Positions 28,213-36,541 of a stretch of DNA of 64,000 nucleotides are shown piece after piece (positions within the stretch are counted from its first letter, which is position 1; each line of letters begins with the position of its first letter). A model generated the notes under the pieces. It worked only from the letters and a program-made list of their open reading frames with translations, made no database searches and was not told where the DNA came from. The translations under genes and the position numbers were made by a program. Source of the DNA: Chelativorans sp. ZYF759 (lineage in GTDB: Bacteria; Pseudomonadota; Alphaproteobacteria; Rhizobiales; Rhizobiaceae). The stretch covers positions 372,001-436,000 of the forward strand of contig NZ_WVVV01000001.1 in assembly GCF_012911015.1 (NCBI RefSeq). The letters run 5' to 3'.

Positions 28213-29201
28213 GCGGCTCGGCCGGCCCGAACCGGGGCGCGGATTTCCGTCTCCGCCGCCCAGTCGCCGCGGGCGGGGTAGGACAGATAATGCATGCGCT
28301 TCATCTCGGCGCGTCCCCGGGCCACCGAATCCAGCACCAGGCCCGCGACCAGCATCGTGGTTCCCAGCACCATCATGCCGATGCCGAGGACCCAGGTCGG
28401 CATGCGCGGCACCAGGCCCGTCAGCAGGTATTCCCACAGGACCGGGACCATGAAACCGATGCCGGCGAGAAAGAAGACCGCCGCCAGCGTGCCGAAAAAG
28501 CGGGCCGGGCGGGTCTCCTTCATCAGCATGGCGAACATCCAGAGGATGCGCGCCCCGTCGCGAAAGGTGGAGAGTTTCGATTCCGAGCCTTCCGGCCGGC
28601 GGCCGTAATCGAGCGCAATCTCGGTCACCGGCAGTTTCAGCATCGAGGCATGAACCGACATTTCCGTCTCGATCTCGAAGCCCTGCGAGACGGCGGGAAA
28701 ACTCTTCACGTAGCGCCGCGTGAAAGCGCGGTAGCCGGAAAAGATGTCGGAGAAGTCGCTGCCGAATAGAAACTGGTAGAGACCGTTGAACAGGCGGTTG
28801 CCGAAAGCATGCCCGCGCCGTCCCGCGTCGTCGGTCACCCCGCGCCGCGTGCCGACCACCATGTCGGCGCGCTCGGTCAGGAGGGTGTTTACCAGAAGCG
28901 GGCCGTCCTCGGGCGCATAGGTCCCGTCGCCATCGGCCATGAGATAGATGTCGGCGTCAATGTCGGCAAACATGCGCCGCACCACATTGCCCTTGCCCTG
29001 GCGCCGTTCGCGATGGACGATCGCGCCGGCCGCGCGGGCGGCCAGCGCCGTCAGGTCGCTGGAATTGTTGTCGTAGACATGGATGACGGCGCCGGGGAGC
29101 GCGGCGCGAAATCGAGCCACGACGTCACCGATCGTCTGTTCTTCATTGTAGCAGGGGATCAGGACGGCGATCGCGGGTTCGCGCGCAGCAAGGGTTCTCA
29201 T
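28209..29201 (-). CDS. Family 2 glycosyltransferase (polyprenyl-phosphate sugar transferase type)
   Basis: Protein of 330 residues with a GT-A domain (AVLIPCYNEEQTIGDVV, metal-binding MADGDGTYAPED) and two C-terminal membrane helices (TLAAVFFLAGIGFMVPV and a second after VLGIGMMVLG). It resembles dolichol/polyprenyl-phosphate mannosyl- or glucosyltransferases, which charge the lipid carrier that GtrA proteins flip. The ATG at 29201 has GAGGAGG a few bases upstream. It is divergent from the GT-C-like gene at 29323. Confidence 0.88.
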   Translation of the reverse strand: MRTLAAREPAIAVLIPCYNEEQTIGDVVARFRAALPGAVIHVYDNNSSDLTALAARAAGAIVHRERRQGKGNVVRRMFADIDADIYLMADGDGTYAPEDGPLLVNTLLTERADMVVGTRRGVTDDAGRRGHAFGNRLFNGLYQFLFGSDFSDIFSGYRAFTRRYVKSFPAVSQGFEIETEMSVHASMLKLPVTEIALDYGRRPEGSESKLSTFRDGARILWMFAMLMKETRPARFFGTLAAVFFLAGIGFMVPVLWEYLLTGLVPRMPTWVLGIGMMVLGTTMLVAGLVLDSVARGRAEMKRMHYLSYPARGDWAAETEIRAPVRAGRAA

Positions 29202-29322
29202 TCGGCCTCCTCGGTCGGCCCGGCCAGCGGTCGCGACTTCCTTCAACTTCGCGCTTTACTATTTGTTGAACGGGTTAAGGCTAGGTTTCGCGGATCATTA
29301 TTTCTTTGCGGGGACCGCATCC

Positions 29323-31131
29323 TTGTCACGCGCCCACGCGCCGGCCGCCCCTTTGCCGGCTGGCCCCGGAACCCGGACCATCGATCTCGCGATCGCAGTG
29401 CTCGTGGCTGCGGCCGTGGTGGCTTTTCATGCCGTGACCGGTTTCCCGGGTCTCGAGGACAATGGCGGCGACAATGACAGCCTGCTGCGCCTGGTCCAGA
29501 TCCGTGCCCTGATGGACGGGCAAGGCTGGTTCGACCTCCAGCAATACCGCATGGGCCTGGAAGGCGGATTTCCCCTGCACTGGTCGCGTCTCGTCGACCT
29601 GCCGATCGCGCTTCTCATCATGGCGGCGGGGGGTGTGGGGCTGCCTGCGGCCGGCGCGGAGGCTTTTGCGCTCACGGCCTGGCCGGCGCTGCTATACGCG
29701 GCCGCGCTCTTCCTGATCGTGGATACCGTTCGCCGCCTCGGCAGCGAAGCCGCCATCCTGCCGGCCATCGTCCTGGGTGCCGCCGCCCTCTATTTCACGG
29801 GCGAGTTCGAGCCGGGTGCGATCGACCATCACAACATCCAGCTGGTGCTCGTGCTTGCCATGCTGAACCGGCTTGCAGCGGGTGACGGGGAAGTGGCCAA
29901 CGGGCTCGCCGCGGGCGCCTTCGCGGCCCTGTCGATCGCCATCGGCATGGAGACCGCGCCCTATGTCGCGGTCGCGGGTGCGGCAGCCGCGATCCTGTTT
30001 CTCGTCTACGGGTCTCGCCGGGCACCGCTTGCCCAGGGATTCGGCTTCGCCTTTTTCGTGATGACCGGGCTTGCCTTTTTGGGCCTTGTCCATCCCGGCG
30101 CGTGGTCCCGGGCGAGCTGCGACGCGCTGTCGGTGTTCCAGCTCGCCGTCGCGGCCACCGGGGGCCTCGGGCTTGCCGCAATCGCTGCCATTCCCGCCCT
30201 GCGGGAGAGGCCCGCCGGGCGTGTGGCCGGGCTGGCTGCGATCGGCCTTCTCACCATCGGCGTCGTCGCCCTCGCCTTTCCGCAATGTCTGGGCAGCCCC
30301 TATGCCGATCTCGACCCGCGAATGCGTGAACTGTGGCTCGATCACGTGACAGAGGCGCAGCCACTGTTCACGCTCCTGTCCGCCAAGCCCTTCATCGTGT
30401 TGAGCTATTACGTCACCCCGTTGCTCGGCCTCGCGGTCGCCCTTCTCATCCTTCTACGCGATCGCCGGCCGGCCGGCCTAACTGTCGTCGCCGCCATGAT
30501 CGCCGTCGCCTTTCTGGTCAGCGCCTGGCAGGTTCGGGGCTCGACCTTCGCGATCCCGCTCGCGGTGATCGCCCTGGCGGTCGGCCTCGGCCAGCTTCGC
30601 GCCTGGGCGGCGGTCCGCGGCGGCGGCCTGGCATCGCTGGCCCTTGTCGGTGGATGGCTCGCAGCGACCAACGCGGCATGGGCGCTGGCCGGCGGGCTCG
30701 CCGGCACGGCCTTCTCGGCGCAACCTCCGGCCGCAGACGAGACGGTGTCTTCCTGCTACGCCCGGGCAGACCACGCAGCACTAGCCGCCCTTTCCGCCGG
30801 CACGGTGCTCGCCGTTTCCAATCTCGGCGCAGCCATTCTCGCCAATACGGATCATCGGGTCTTTGCCGGTCCCTATCACCGCAACCAGGCCGGCAATCTC
30901 TTCGCGCTCGCGGCGCAGATGGCGCCGGCCGAAACGGCACGTGGCCTGCTGGGCGCGCACGGTGTGGACTATGTCGCCATTTGCCCGGGCAACACCGAGA
31001 CGGCGTTCCTCGCAGACCGTTCGCCCGACGGCCTCCTCGCCGGGCTCGCGGCCGGCCGGGTTCCCGACTGGCTCGCCCCCCTGTCCGGCGCGGCGGATGA
31101 ATCCGCCCTCCTCGTCTTCGCCGTGAAGTAG
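29323..31131 (+). CDS. Large multi-pass membrane protein, GT-C glycosyltransferase-like
   Basis: Protein of about 602 residues with roughly 11-13 hydrophobic helices and a C-terminal soluble part. The first periplasmic loop carries acidic residues (EDNGGDNDSLLRL), as in GT-C enzymes that use polyprenyl-phosphate sugars, and GFPLHWSRLVDLP is conserved-looking. The start is uncertain: TTG 29323 with GGGGA 8 nt upstream is preferred, while TTG 29263 would add 20 residues. Divergence from the GT2/GtrA pair suggests that it uses their lipid-linked sugar. No specific function is assigned. Confidence 0.7.
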   Translation: MSRAHAPAAPLPAGPGTRTIDLAIAVLVAAAVVAFHAVTGFPGLEDNGGDNDSLLRLVQIRALMDGQGWFDLQQYRMGLEGGFPLHWSRLVDLPIALLIMAAGGVGLPAAGAEAFALTAWPALLYAAALFLIVDTVRRLGSEAAILPAIVLGAAALYFTGEFEPGAIDHHNIQLVLVLAMLNRLAAGDGEVANGLAAGAFAALSIAIGMETAPYVAVAGAAAAILFLVYGSRRAPLAQGFGFAFFVMTGLAFLGLVHPGAWSRASCDALSVFQLAVAATGGLGLAAIAAIPALRERPAGRVAGLAAIGLLTIGVVALAFPQCLGSPYADLDPRMRELWLDHVTEAQPLFTLLSAKPFIVLSYYVTPLLGLAVALLILLRDRRPAGLTVVAAMIAVAFLVSAWQVRGSTFAIPLAVIALAVGLGQLRAWAAVRGGGLASLALVGGWLAATNAAWALAGGLAGTAFSAQPPAADETVSSCYARADHAALAALSAGTVLAVSNLGAAILANTDHRVFAGPYHRNQAGNLFALAAQMAPAETARGLLGAHGVDYVAICPGNTETAFLADRSPDGLLAGLAAGRVPDWLAPLSGAADESALLVFAVK

Positions 31132-31254
31132 CCGCGCCTCCTGGCGCCAAGGGCATTTTTGCCGGTGGGGTCACCAATCCTTAAACCGTTGAGCCCTATG
31201 GTCGCAGCCATTCTTTTTAGATTTTGAGATTGCCTTTCCATATCCGAGGGCTTC

Positions 31255-32601
31255 ATGCCGGGACAATTCGCTCACATCGCCAGCCAGGACGGAACCGATC
31301 TTTCCTATACGGATGCGCTGACCGGGCTGGGCAACATCAAGCGCTTCTTCGACAAGGTCGACCGCCTCATCCAGGATCGGGCCGAGGACCCGGCGCCATT
31401 CACCGTCTGCATCGTCGACCTGGACGGTTTCAAACCCATCAACGATCTTTTCGGCCGCAAGGCGGGGGACGACATCCTCCAGCAGGTGGCGAGCCGCCTG
31501 AAGGCGGCCGTCGACAACAATGCGACCGTCGCCCGCATCGGGGCCGACGAGTTCGCGGTGCTGCTGCCCTTGACGTTCAGCGAGGACAGCGCTTTCGAGC
31601 GGGCGCGCATGCTGATCGAGGTCCTGTCGGCGCCCTATGACGTGGGCGAGCGCATGGCGCGCCTGTCGGCCTCGGTCGGCTGCTCGCTCTATGGCGCCGG
31701 CGACGATACGACCGAAGTCCTCCTCTCCAAGGCGGAATCGGCCCTCTACCACGCCAAGCATTCCGGACGTGGCGTCGTCATCGTCTACACGAGCGAGATG
31801 GAGGAGGCCGCCAAACGCGTCACCCGCATCGAACAGGCGCTGCGGCGTGCCGTGGCCGCCAGCGAAGTCGAGCCCTTCTTTCAGCCCATCGTCGATCTCG
31901 AAACGCGCAGGCTGATCGGTTTCGAGGCCCTGGCGCGCTGGACGGATCCCGATCTCGGCGCCATCTCGCCGGCGGTGTTCATCCCGATCGCCGAGGATCG
32001 CGGCATCATAGGCCAGCTCTCGCAGCTCCTGCTGCGCAAGGCCGCGGAGGCGGCACGCACCTGGCCCGACGAGCTGTTTCTTTCGTTCAACCTCTCGCCT
32101 TCGCAGCTTGTCGATCAGAACACCGGCTCGCAGATCCTCTCGACATTGGAAATGACCGGTCTCGACCCGCGTCGGCTGGAAGTCGAGATCACCGAAACCG
32201 GCCTGATGAGCGACCCCGCCTCGGCCGAAAAGATCATGAACCACCTGCGCGCCAACGGCATCCGGGTCGCCCTGGACGATTTCGGCACCGGCCAGTCTTC
32301 CCTCGGTCGGCTGCGCGAGTTTCATTTCGACAAGCTGAAGATCGACCGCGCCTTCGTGTCGTGCATTCTTACCGACCGGCCCTCCGAACACATCATCCGG
32401 GCCATTCTCGCCATGTGCGAGGGGCTCGGCATGGACGTGGTGGCCGAGGGGATCGAGGAAGAGGAACAGGCCAGCAAGCTGGTGCGTTTCGGCTGCCAGT
32501 CCGGACAGGGCTACCTGTTCGGCCGCCCGGCCGACGCGGAGCAAACGCTCGCTTTCGTGCGCCATTCCTATCAGATGTGGCATGCGGCGCGCATCGCCTG
32601 A
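31255..32601 (+). CDS. GGDEF-EAL protein, degenerate cyclase and intact phosphodiesterase signature
   Basis: Protein of 448 residues with no membrane helix. The GGDEF domain (about 15-170) has the core motif as GADEF (RIGADEFAVLLP) instead of GGDEF, so cyclase activity is doubtful. The EAL domain (about 190-440) keeps the catalytic set: FEALARW, NLSPSQL, EITETGL, DDFGTGQSS, KIDRAFV, VVAEGIE and QGYLFGRP. It is probably a cyclic-di-GMP phosphodiesterase with a regulatory GGDEF domain. GAGGG precedes the ATG. It stands where lptB usually precedes rpoN. Confidence 0.92.
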   Translation: MPGQFAHIASQDGTDLSYTDALTGLGNIKRFFDKVDRLIQDRAEDPAPFTVCIVDLDGFKPINDLFGRKAGDDILQQVASRLKAAVDNNATVARIGADEFAVLLPLTFSEDSAFERARMLIEVLSAPYDVGERMARLSASVGCSLYGAGDDTTEVLLSKAESALYHAKHSGRGVVIVYTSEMEEAAKRVTRIEQALRRAVAASEVEPFFQPIVDLETRRLIGFEALARWTDPDLGAISPAVFIPIAEDRGIIGQLSQLLLRKAAEAARTWPDELFLSFNLSPSQLVDQNTGSQILSTLEMTGLDPRRLEVEITETGLMSDPASAEKIMNHLRANGIRVALDDFGTGQSSLGRLREFHFDKLKIDRAFVSCILTDRPSEHIIRAILAMCEGLGMDVVAEGIEEEEQASKLVRFGCQSGQGYLFGRPADAEQTLAFVRHSYQMWHAARIA

Positions 32602-32735
32602 CGGTTTTCAGGCGGGTTTGGGCCGGCGCGAACCGCAATTGGCTTGACAAGCAATTCCCGGGCCAGTTTCATCCCTGTGGGAAGACTGACGGCACGACCT
32701 TTGCTGCCGTGTAACGAGTCCGCGTGGGGAGCATC

Positions 32736-34256
32736 ATGGCGATTGGGCCGAAGCTGCAATTGCGACAGACGCAGTCGCTCGTCATGACGCCGCAATTGCT
32801 GCAATCGATCAGGCTCCTGCAGCTGCCGCATATGGAGCTGGAGCGTTTTGTCGAAAGCGAGATCGAGCGCAACCCGTTTCTCGAGCGGGCCGAGGAAGGC
32901 GACAGCCCTGCCGCCGATCCTCCACCGCCTGCGGCGACGGCTGCGCCGGGCGCGGAGGCCGACTGGTTCTCGCCGTCGCTCGATGGCAGCAAGGAAATGT
33001 CGGAGAAACTCGATTCCTCGCTCGAGAACCTGTACCCCGACGATCCCGGCCGGACCGACGGCATCGGCGGCGATCTGGCGCAACAATGGCGTTCCGGGCC
33101 AGCCCAGAATTCAGGCGGTTCAAGCGAAGGCTACAATCTCGAGGAATTTGTTGCCGTACGGCCGACATTGCGCGATCACATCGGCGAACAGATCGCCATG
33201 ACCTTGAGAGACCCCGCCGACCGCCTCGTGGCGGCCGAACTCGCCGACGCGGTCGACGAATCGGGCTACATGCGGGCAGACCTTTGCGAAATCGCCCGGC
33301 GCCTGAGTGTCGGGGAACCCGACGTCGCCCTCGTGCTCTCGGCGTGCCAGGCATTCGACCCGCCCGGCCTCTTCGCGCGCGATCTCGCCGAATGCCTGGC
33401 CCTGCAATTGAAGGCGCGCGACCGGCTCGATCCCGCCATGGCGGCCATGGTCGACAATCTCGAATTGCTGGCGCGGCGCGATTTCGTCCAGCTCAGGCAA
33501 ATCTGCGGCGTCGACCAGGACGATCTCGTCGCCATGCTGGCGGAAATCCGCGCGCTCGATCCGCGGCCGGGCCTTCTCTTCTCCGTCGGCGCGGCTGAGC
33601 CGATCGTCCCCGACATCATCGTCACCGCGGCGTCGGACGGGGGTTGGGCCGTCGAACTCAACCCCGCCACGCTGCCCAAAGTCCTTGTCGACCAGACCTA
33701 CCATGCCCGCATCGTGCGCCAGGCACGCAATCCGTCCGACCGGGAATTCCTGACCGAATGCCTGCAGAGCGCCAACTGGCTGACCCGCAGCCTCGACCAG
33801 CGCGCGCGGTCCATCATCAAGGTAGCCGTCGAGATCGTGCGCCGGCAGGACGCCTTCCTGTGCCACGGCGCCCGGCATCTGAAGCCGCTCAACCTGCGCA
33901 TGGTCGCCGAGGCCGTGGGCATGCACGAATCCACCGTCAGCCGTGTCTCGGCCAACAAATACATGATGACCCCGCGCGGCGTGTTCGAGCTGCGCTATTT
34001 CTTCTCCGGCTCCATCCCCGCGGCCGCGGGCGGCGAGGCCCATTCCTCGGAATCGGTCAGGCTCCAGATCCGCGACATGATCAAGGCCGAGAATCCCGAT
34101 GGCGTGCTGTCGGACGACACGATCGTCGACCTCCTGAAGGAGCGCGGCGTGGAGATCGCCAGGCGCACGGTCGCAAAGTATCGCGAGGCGATGCACATCC
34201 CGTCCTCGGTGCAGAGACGGCGCGAAAAGAGGGCCATGGCCGAGGCCGCAGGCTGA
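32736..34256 (+). CDS. rpoN: RNA polymerase sigma-54 factor
   Basis: Protein of 506 residues. Region I is glutamine/leucine-rich (LQLRQTQSLVMTPQLLQSIR), region II is acidic and proline-rich, the core-binding domain follows, and the C-terminus has the RpoN box (ARRTVAKYREAM) that reads the -24 element. It directs core polymerase to nitrogen, dicarboxylate and other activator-dependent promoters. The ATG at 32736 has GGGGAG upstream and is preferred to GTG 32724. hpf and ptsN follow, as in most proteobacteria; lptB does not precede it. Confidence 0.97.
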   Translation: MAIGPKLQLRQTQSLVMTPQLLQSIRLLQLPHMELERFVESEIERNPFLERAEEGDSPAADPPPPAATAAPGAEADWFSPSLDGSKEMSEKLDSSLENLYPDDPGRTDGIGGDLAQQWRSGPAQNSGGSSEGYNLEEFVAVRPTLRDHIGEQIAMTLRDPADRLVAAELADAVDESGYMRADLCEIARRLSVGEPDVALVLSACQAFDPPGLFARDLAECLALQLKARDRLDPAMAAMVDNLELLARRDFVQLRQICGVDQDDLVAMLAEIRALDPRPGLLFSVGAAEPIVPDIIVTAASDGGWAVELNPATLPKVLVDQTYHARIVRQARNPSDREFLTECLQSANWLTRSLDQRARSIIKVAVEIVRRQDAFLCHGARHLKPLNLRMVAEAVGMHESTVSRVSANKYMMTPRGVFELRYFFSGSIPAAAGGEAHSSESVRLQIRDMIKAENPDGVLSDDTIVDLLKERGVEIARRTVAKYREAMHIPSSVQRRREKRAMAEAAG

Positions 34257-34285
34257 TGGCGGCCCTGGGCGCGCGGCGGCCCGCG

Positions 34286-34314
34286 TTGACATTCGCCATG
34301 GGACGGACTAGAAG
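34286..34314 (+). promoter_or_regulatory. Probable sigma-70-type promoter for hpf-ptsN
   Basis: TTGACA (34286-34291), 17-bp spacer, TAGAAG (34309-34314), in the 248-bp gap between rpoN and hpf. The -35 is perfect and the -10 keeps TA. It would give hpf-ptsN a transcript independent of rpoN, with a leader of roughly 180 nt. The remaining gap shows no gene. Confidence 0.55.
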
Positions 34315-34504
34315 CCCGCCCGCAACAGACCGAATACGGAACCAAGCCATTCCGGGCGTGTTTCCTCCTCGGTCTGCCTGGCGGCCATTCCGGCGGTCCA
34401 CCGCTTGATCCACAGCCTGGCCAGGAGTCCTTGTGCCCGATGGCGACAGGTATAAACTCACCACATCAAAACTCAGTCCAAGTCAGATCGAGGCGTTTTT
34501 CGTC

Positions 34505-35110
34505 ATGACCCTGCGCATATCCGGCAAGCAGATGGAAATCGGAGAGGCGTTCCGTGAACGCATCGATGACCGAATCAAAGGAGCCGTCGATAAATATTTC
34601 GATGGCGGGTTCTCGGGCCACGTCACCGTGGAGAAGTCCGGATCGCGGTTTTCGGCAGATTGTCTCGTGCGGCTCGATACGGGCATCGTGCTGCAGGCGA
34701 CCGGCCAGGCGCAGGAACCCCAGGCGTCCTTCGAGGCGGCCGCGGAGCGGATCGAGAAACGCCTGCGCCGCTACAAGCGCCGGCTGAAGTCGCACGACAA
34801 CGGCCCCGATCCGATGGAAAATCTCGGCGGCGCTTCGGAAACGCTGGATTATCGCGTCATGGCCGCCCTGGCCGATGACGAGGAAGACGTTCCGGAGGAC
34901 TACGCGCCGGCCGTGGTGGCGGAGACGACCATGTCGTTGCGCACCATGTCGGTGGCAAATGCCGTGATCGAACTCGACATGCGGGACAATCCGGTGTTGG
35001 TCTTCCGCAATGCGGGCAATGCCCACGTCAACATCGTTTATCGCCGCGCGGACGGAAATATCGGATGGATCGATCCGTCCTCGATCGGCGGCGATCGTCA
35101 GGCATCCTGA
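34505..35110 (+). CDS. hpf: Long-form ribosome hibernation promoting factor
   Basis: Protein of 201 residues: an N-terminal S30AE/RaiA domain (MTLRISGKQMEIGEAFRERI to about residue 105) and a C-terminal domain (MSLRTMSVANAVIELDM to INIVYRR-like end) that dimerises to pair 70S ribosomes. The length marks the long form that makes 100S dimers in stationary phase. The ATG at 34505 matches the family N-terminus and is preceded by GAGGCG. It is followed by ptsN, 61 bp away. Confidence 0.94.
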   Translation: MTLRISGKQMEIGEAFRERIDDRIKGAVDKYFDGGFSGHVTVEKSGSRFSADCLVRLDTGIVLQATGQAQEPQASFEAAAERIEKRLRRYKRRLKSHDNGPDPMENLGGASETLDYRVMAALADDEEDVPEDYAPAVVAETTMSLRTMSVANAVIELDMRDNPVLVFRNAGNAHVNIVYRRADGNIGWIDPSSIGGDRQAS

Positions 35111-35171
35111 TCCCGGCAGCGGAGCCGCAAGGCGCCATGTCAGGCAGACAAGGTTTGGAAGGGATTCCGCT

Positions 35172-35636
35172 ATGGATTTGAGCGACCTGATCGAGGTGCA
35201 GGCGATCATGCCGGCCTTGAAGGCAAACTCGAAGAAGCAGCTCCTGCAACTGCTCGCCGAGAAGGCGGCTTCCGTCACCGGTCTGCCCGAACGCGAGATC
35301 TTCGATACGATTCTCCAGCGCGAGCGGCTGGGATCGACCGGCGTCGGCAACGGCATCGCGATCCCCCACGGCAAGCTGTCGGGCGTCGACCGCATTCGTG
35401 GTGTCTTCGCGCGCCTCGACCATCCCGTCGATTTCGAGGCGCTGGATGACCAGCCAGTCGATCTGGTGTTTCTGCTGTTGGCACCCGAAGGCGCGGGGGC
35501 CGACCATCTCAAGGCCCTGTCGCGCATTGCGAGAGTGCTGCGTGACGGCGAGGCCGTCTCCAAGATTCGCGGCACGAGCGACGCCGCCGCGATTCATTCC
35601 TTCCTTTCGGAAACGCCGGCCTCTCACGCCGCCTGA
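35172..35636 (+). CDS. ptsN: Nitrogen-regulatory PTS EIIA (PtsN)
   Basis: Protein of 154 residues, a fructose-type EIIA domain with phospho-acceptor His66 in GIAIPHGKL. It is the output protein of the PTS-Ntr chain (PtsP-HPr-PtsN) and affects potassium transport, nitrogen signals and stress responses. GGAAGGGA precedes the ATG at 35172. With the HPr and EIIA-Man genes at 1.6-2.3 kb, the window holds three of the four regulatory PTS proteins. Confidence 0.95.
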   Translation: MDLSDLIEVQAIMPALKANSKKQLLQLLAEKAASVTGLPEREIFDTILQRERLGSTGVGNGIAIPHGKLSGVDRIRGVFARLDHPVDFEALDDQPVDLVFLLLAPEGAGADHLKALSRIARVLRDGEAVSKIRGTSDAAAIHSFLSETPASHAA

Positions 35637-35648
35637 GGGGCGGCGTGA
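35624..35648. terminator. Hairpin at the ptsN / DUF1150 convergent junction
   Basis: Perfect 10-bp stem TCACGCCGCC (35624-35633) / GGCGGCGTGA (35639-35648) with a 5-nt loop that includes the ptsN stop codon. There is no T-run. It probably acts as a bidirectional terminator or mRNA-stabilising end for the convergent ptsN and DUF1150 transcripts. Confidence 0.55.
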
Positions 35649-35661
35649 CGGCCTGTGACGC

Positions 35662-35916
35662 CTAGTGCAGGCTGACGGGGGTCAGCTGTTGCTCAAGAGC
35701 GCCCGCGATCGCGCTGGAGCGCTCGTCGGTCAGAAGGATGGGGCGTCCATCGGCGGCAAAAACCGCCCAGAGCCGCGTGCCTGTCGCAATCTCCGGCATG
35801 CCGGGGAACTTGACCAGCAATTCGTCACTGTCGATCTCGCGCAGATAGGCAACGACGCCTTCCCCGATATGGGCAAGGTCTGCCTGGGTCACGCTTTGCT
35901 TTTCGTGTTCGTTCAT
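35662..35916 (-). CDS. DUF1150-family small protein
   Basis: Protein of 84 residues, acidic, with a recognisable DUF1150 pattern (VAYLREIDSDELL, PEIATGTRLWAVFAADGRPI). A strong ribosome site (CAGGAGG) precedes the ATG. It follows the hsp20 gene by 85 bp on the same strand, an arrangement common in alphaproteobacteria that suggests co-expression in the heat-shock response. Its biochemical role is unknown. Confidence 0.85.
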   Translation of the reverse strand: MNEHEKQSVTQADLAHIGEGVVAYLREIDSDELLVKFPGMPEIATGTRLWAVFAADGRPILLTDERSSAIAGALEQQLTPVSLH

Positions 35917-36001
35917 TTCAGCCTCCTGAGATGGCGGGCCGTCCTTGGACCAACCCCCATCGGTGCCATTTAGTTGCGTCGGCTTGCGAATCGGTCCTGA
36001 C

Positions 36002-36427
36002 TCAGTCTCGCGCGGAAATGTTGATTTTCTTTACCAACCGTTCCGGCTTGGGCCGATCCAGGTCAATGGAAAGCAGGCCGTTCTTCAGATCCGCCGCCGT
36101 CACGCGCATGCCGTCGGCCAGCACGAAGATGCGCTGGAACTGCCTGGCGGCGATGCCACGATGCAGGAAATGGCGTTCGCTTTCCTCGGCTTGGCGGCCG
36201 CGCACGACAAGCTGGTTCTCTTCGACCGAAACGTCGAGATCGGCCTCGGTGAATCCGGCCACCGCCAGGGTGATGCGCAGCCGGTCGGAGGTTTCTCCGG
36301 CGCCGGCCAGCCTCTCGATATTGTAGGGCGGGTAGCTGTCTCCAGCCTTCGCGACGCGCTCAAGCGTCTTTTCCATGGTGTCGAACCCAAGCAGCAGCGG
36401 GTTCGAAAACGGCGTCATGCGCGTCAT
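36002..36427 (-). CDS. Hsp20/IbpA-family small heat-shock protein
   Basis: Protein of 141 residues with a central alpha-crystallin domain (YNIERLAGAGETSDRLRI to GLLSIDLDRP) and a short C-terminal tail ending ERLVKKINISARD. It is an ATP-independent holdase that binds unfolding proteins in the cytosol. AGGAGG lies 6 nt before the ATG at 36427. Upstream is a very good alphaproteobacterial RpoH-type promoter. It is followed by the DUF1150 gene. Confidence 0.94.
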   Translation of the reverse strand: MTRMTPFSNPLLLGFDTMEKTLERVAKAGDSYPPYNIERLAGAGETSDRLRITLAVAGFTEADLDVSVEENQLVVRGRQAEESERHFLHRGIAARQFQRIFVLADGMRVTAADLKNGLLSIDLDRPKPERLVKKINISARD

Positions 36428-36492
36428 TCATGTCCTCCTGGGAGCGACGTGGATAGGCGAGAACCCGTGTGGCGTTCACGCCCGTGGCCCTG

Positions 36493-36521
36493 ATATGGTC
36501 TGCCCAAACGGTTAAATCAAG
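36493..36521 (-). promoter_or_regulatory. RpoH (sigma-32) promoter for hsp20
   Basis: Read on the minus strand: CTTGAT (36521-36516), exactly 17 bp, then CCATAT (36498-36493). The rhizobial RpoH consensus is close to CTTGAA-N17-CCATAT, so only one base differs. The -10 element lies about 65 bp upstream of the hsp20 start. It would drive hsp20 and probably DUF1150 on heat shock. Confidence 0.75.
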
Positions 36522-36541
36522 AATTGGGAATCCGCAGCCGC

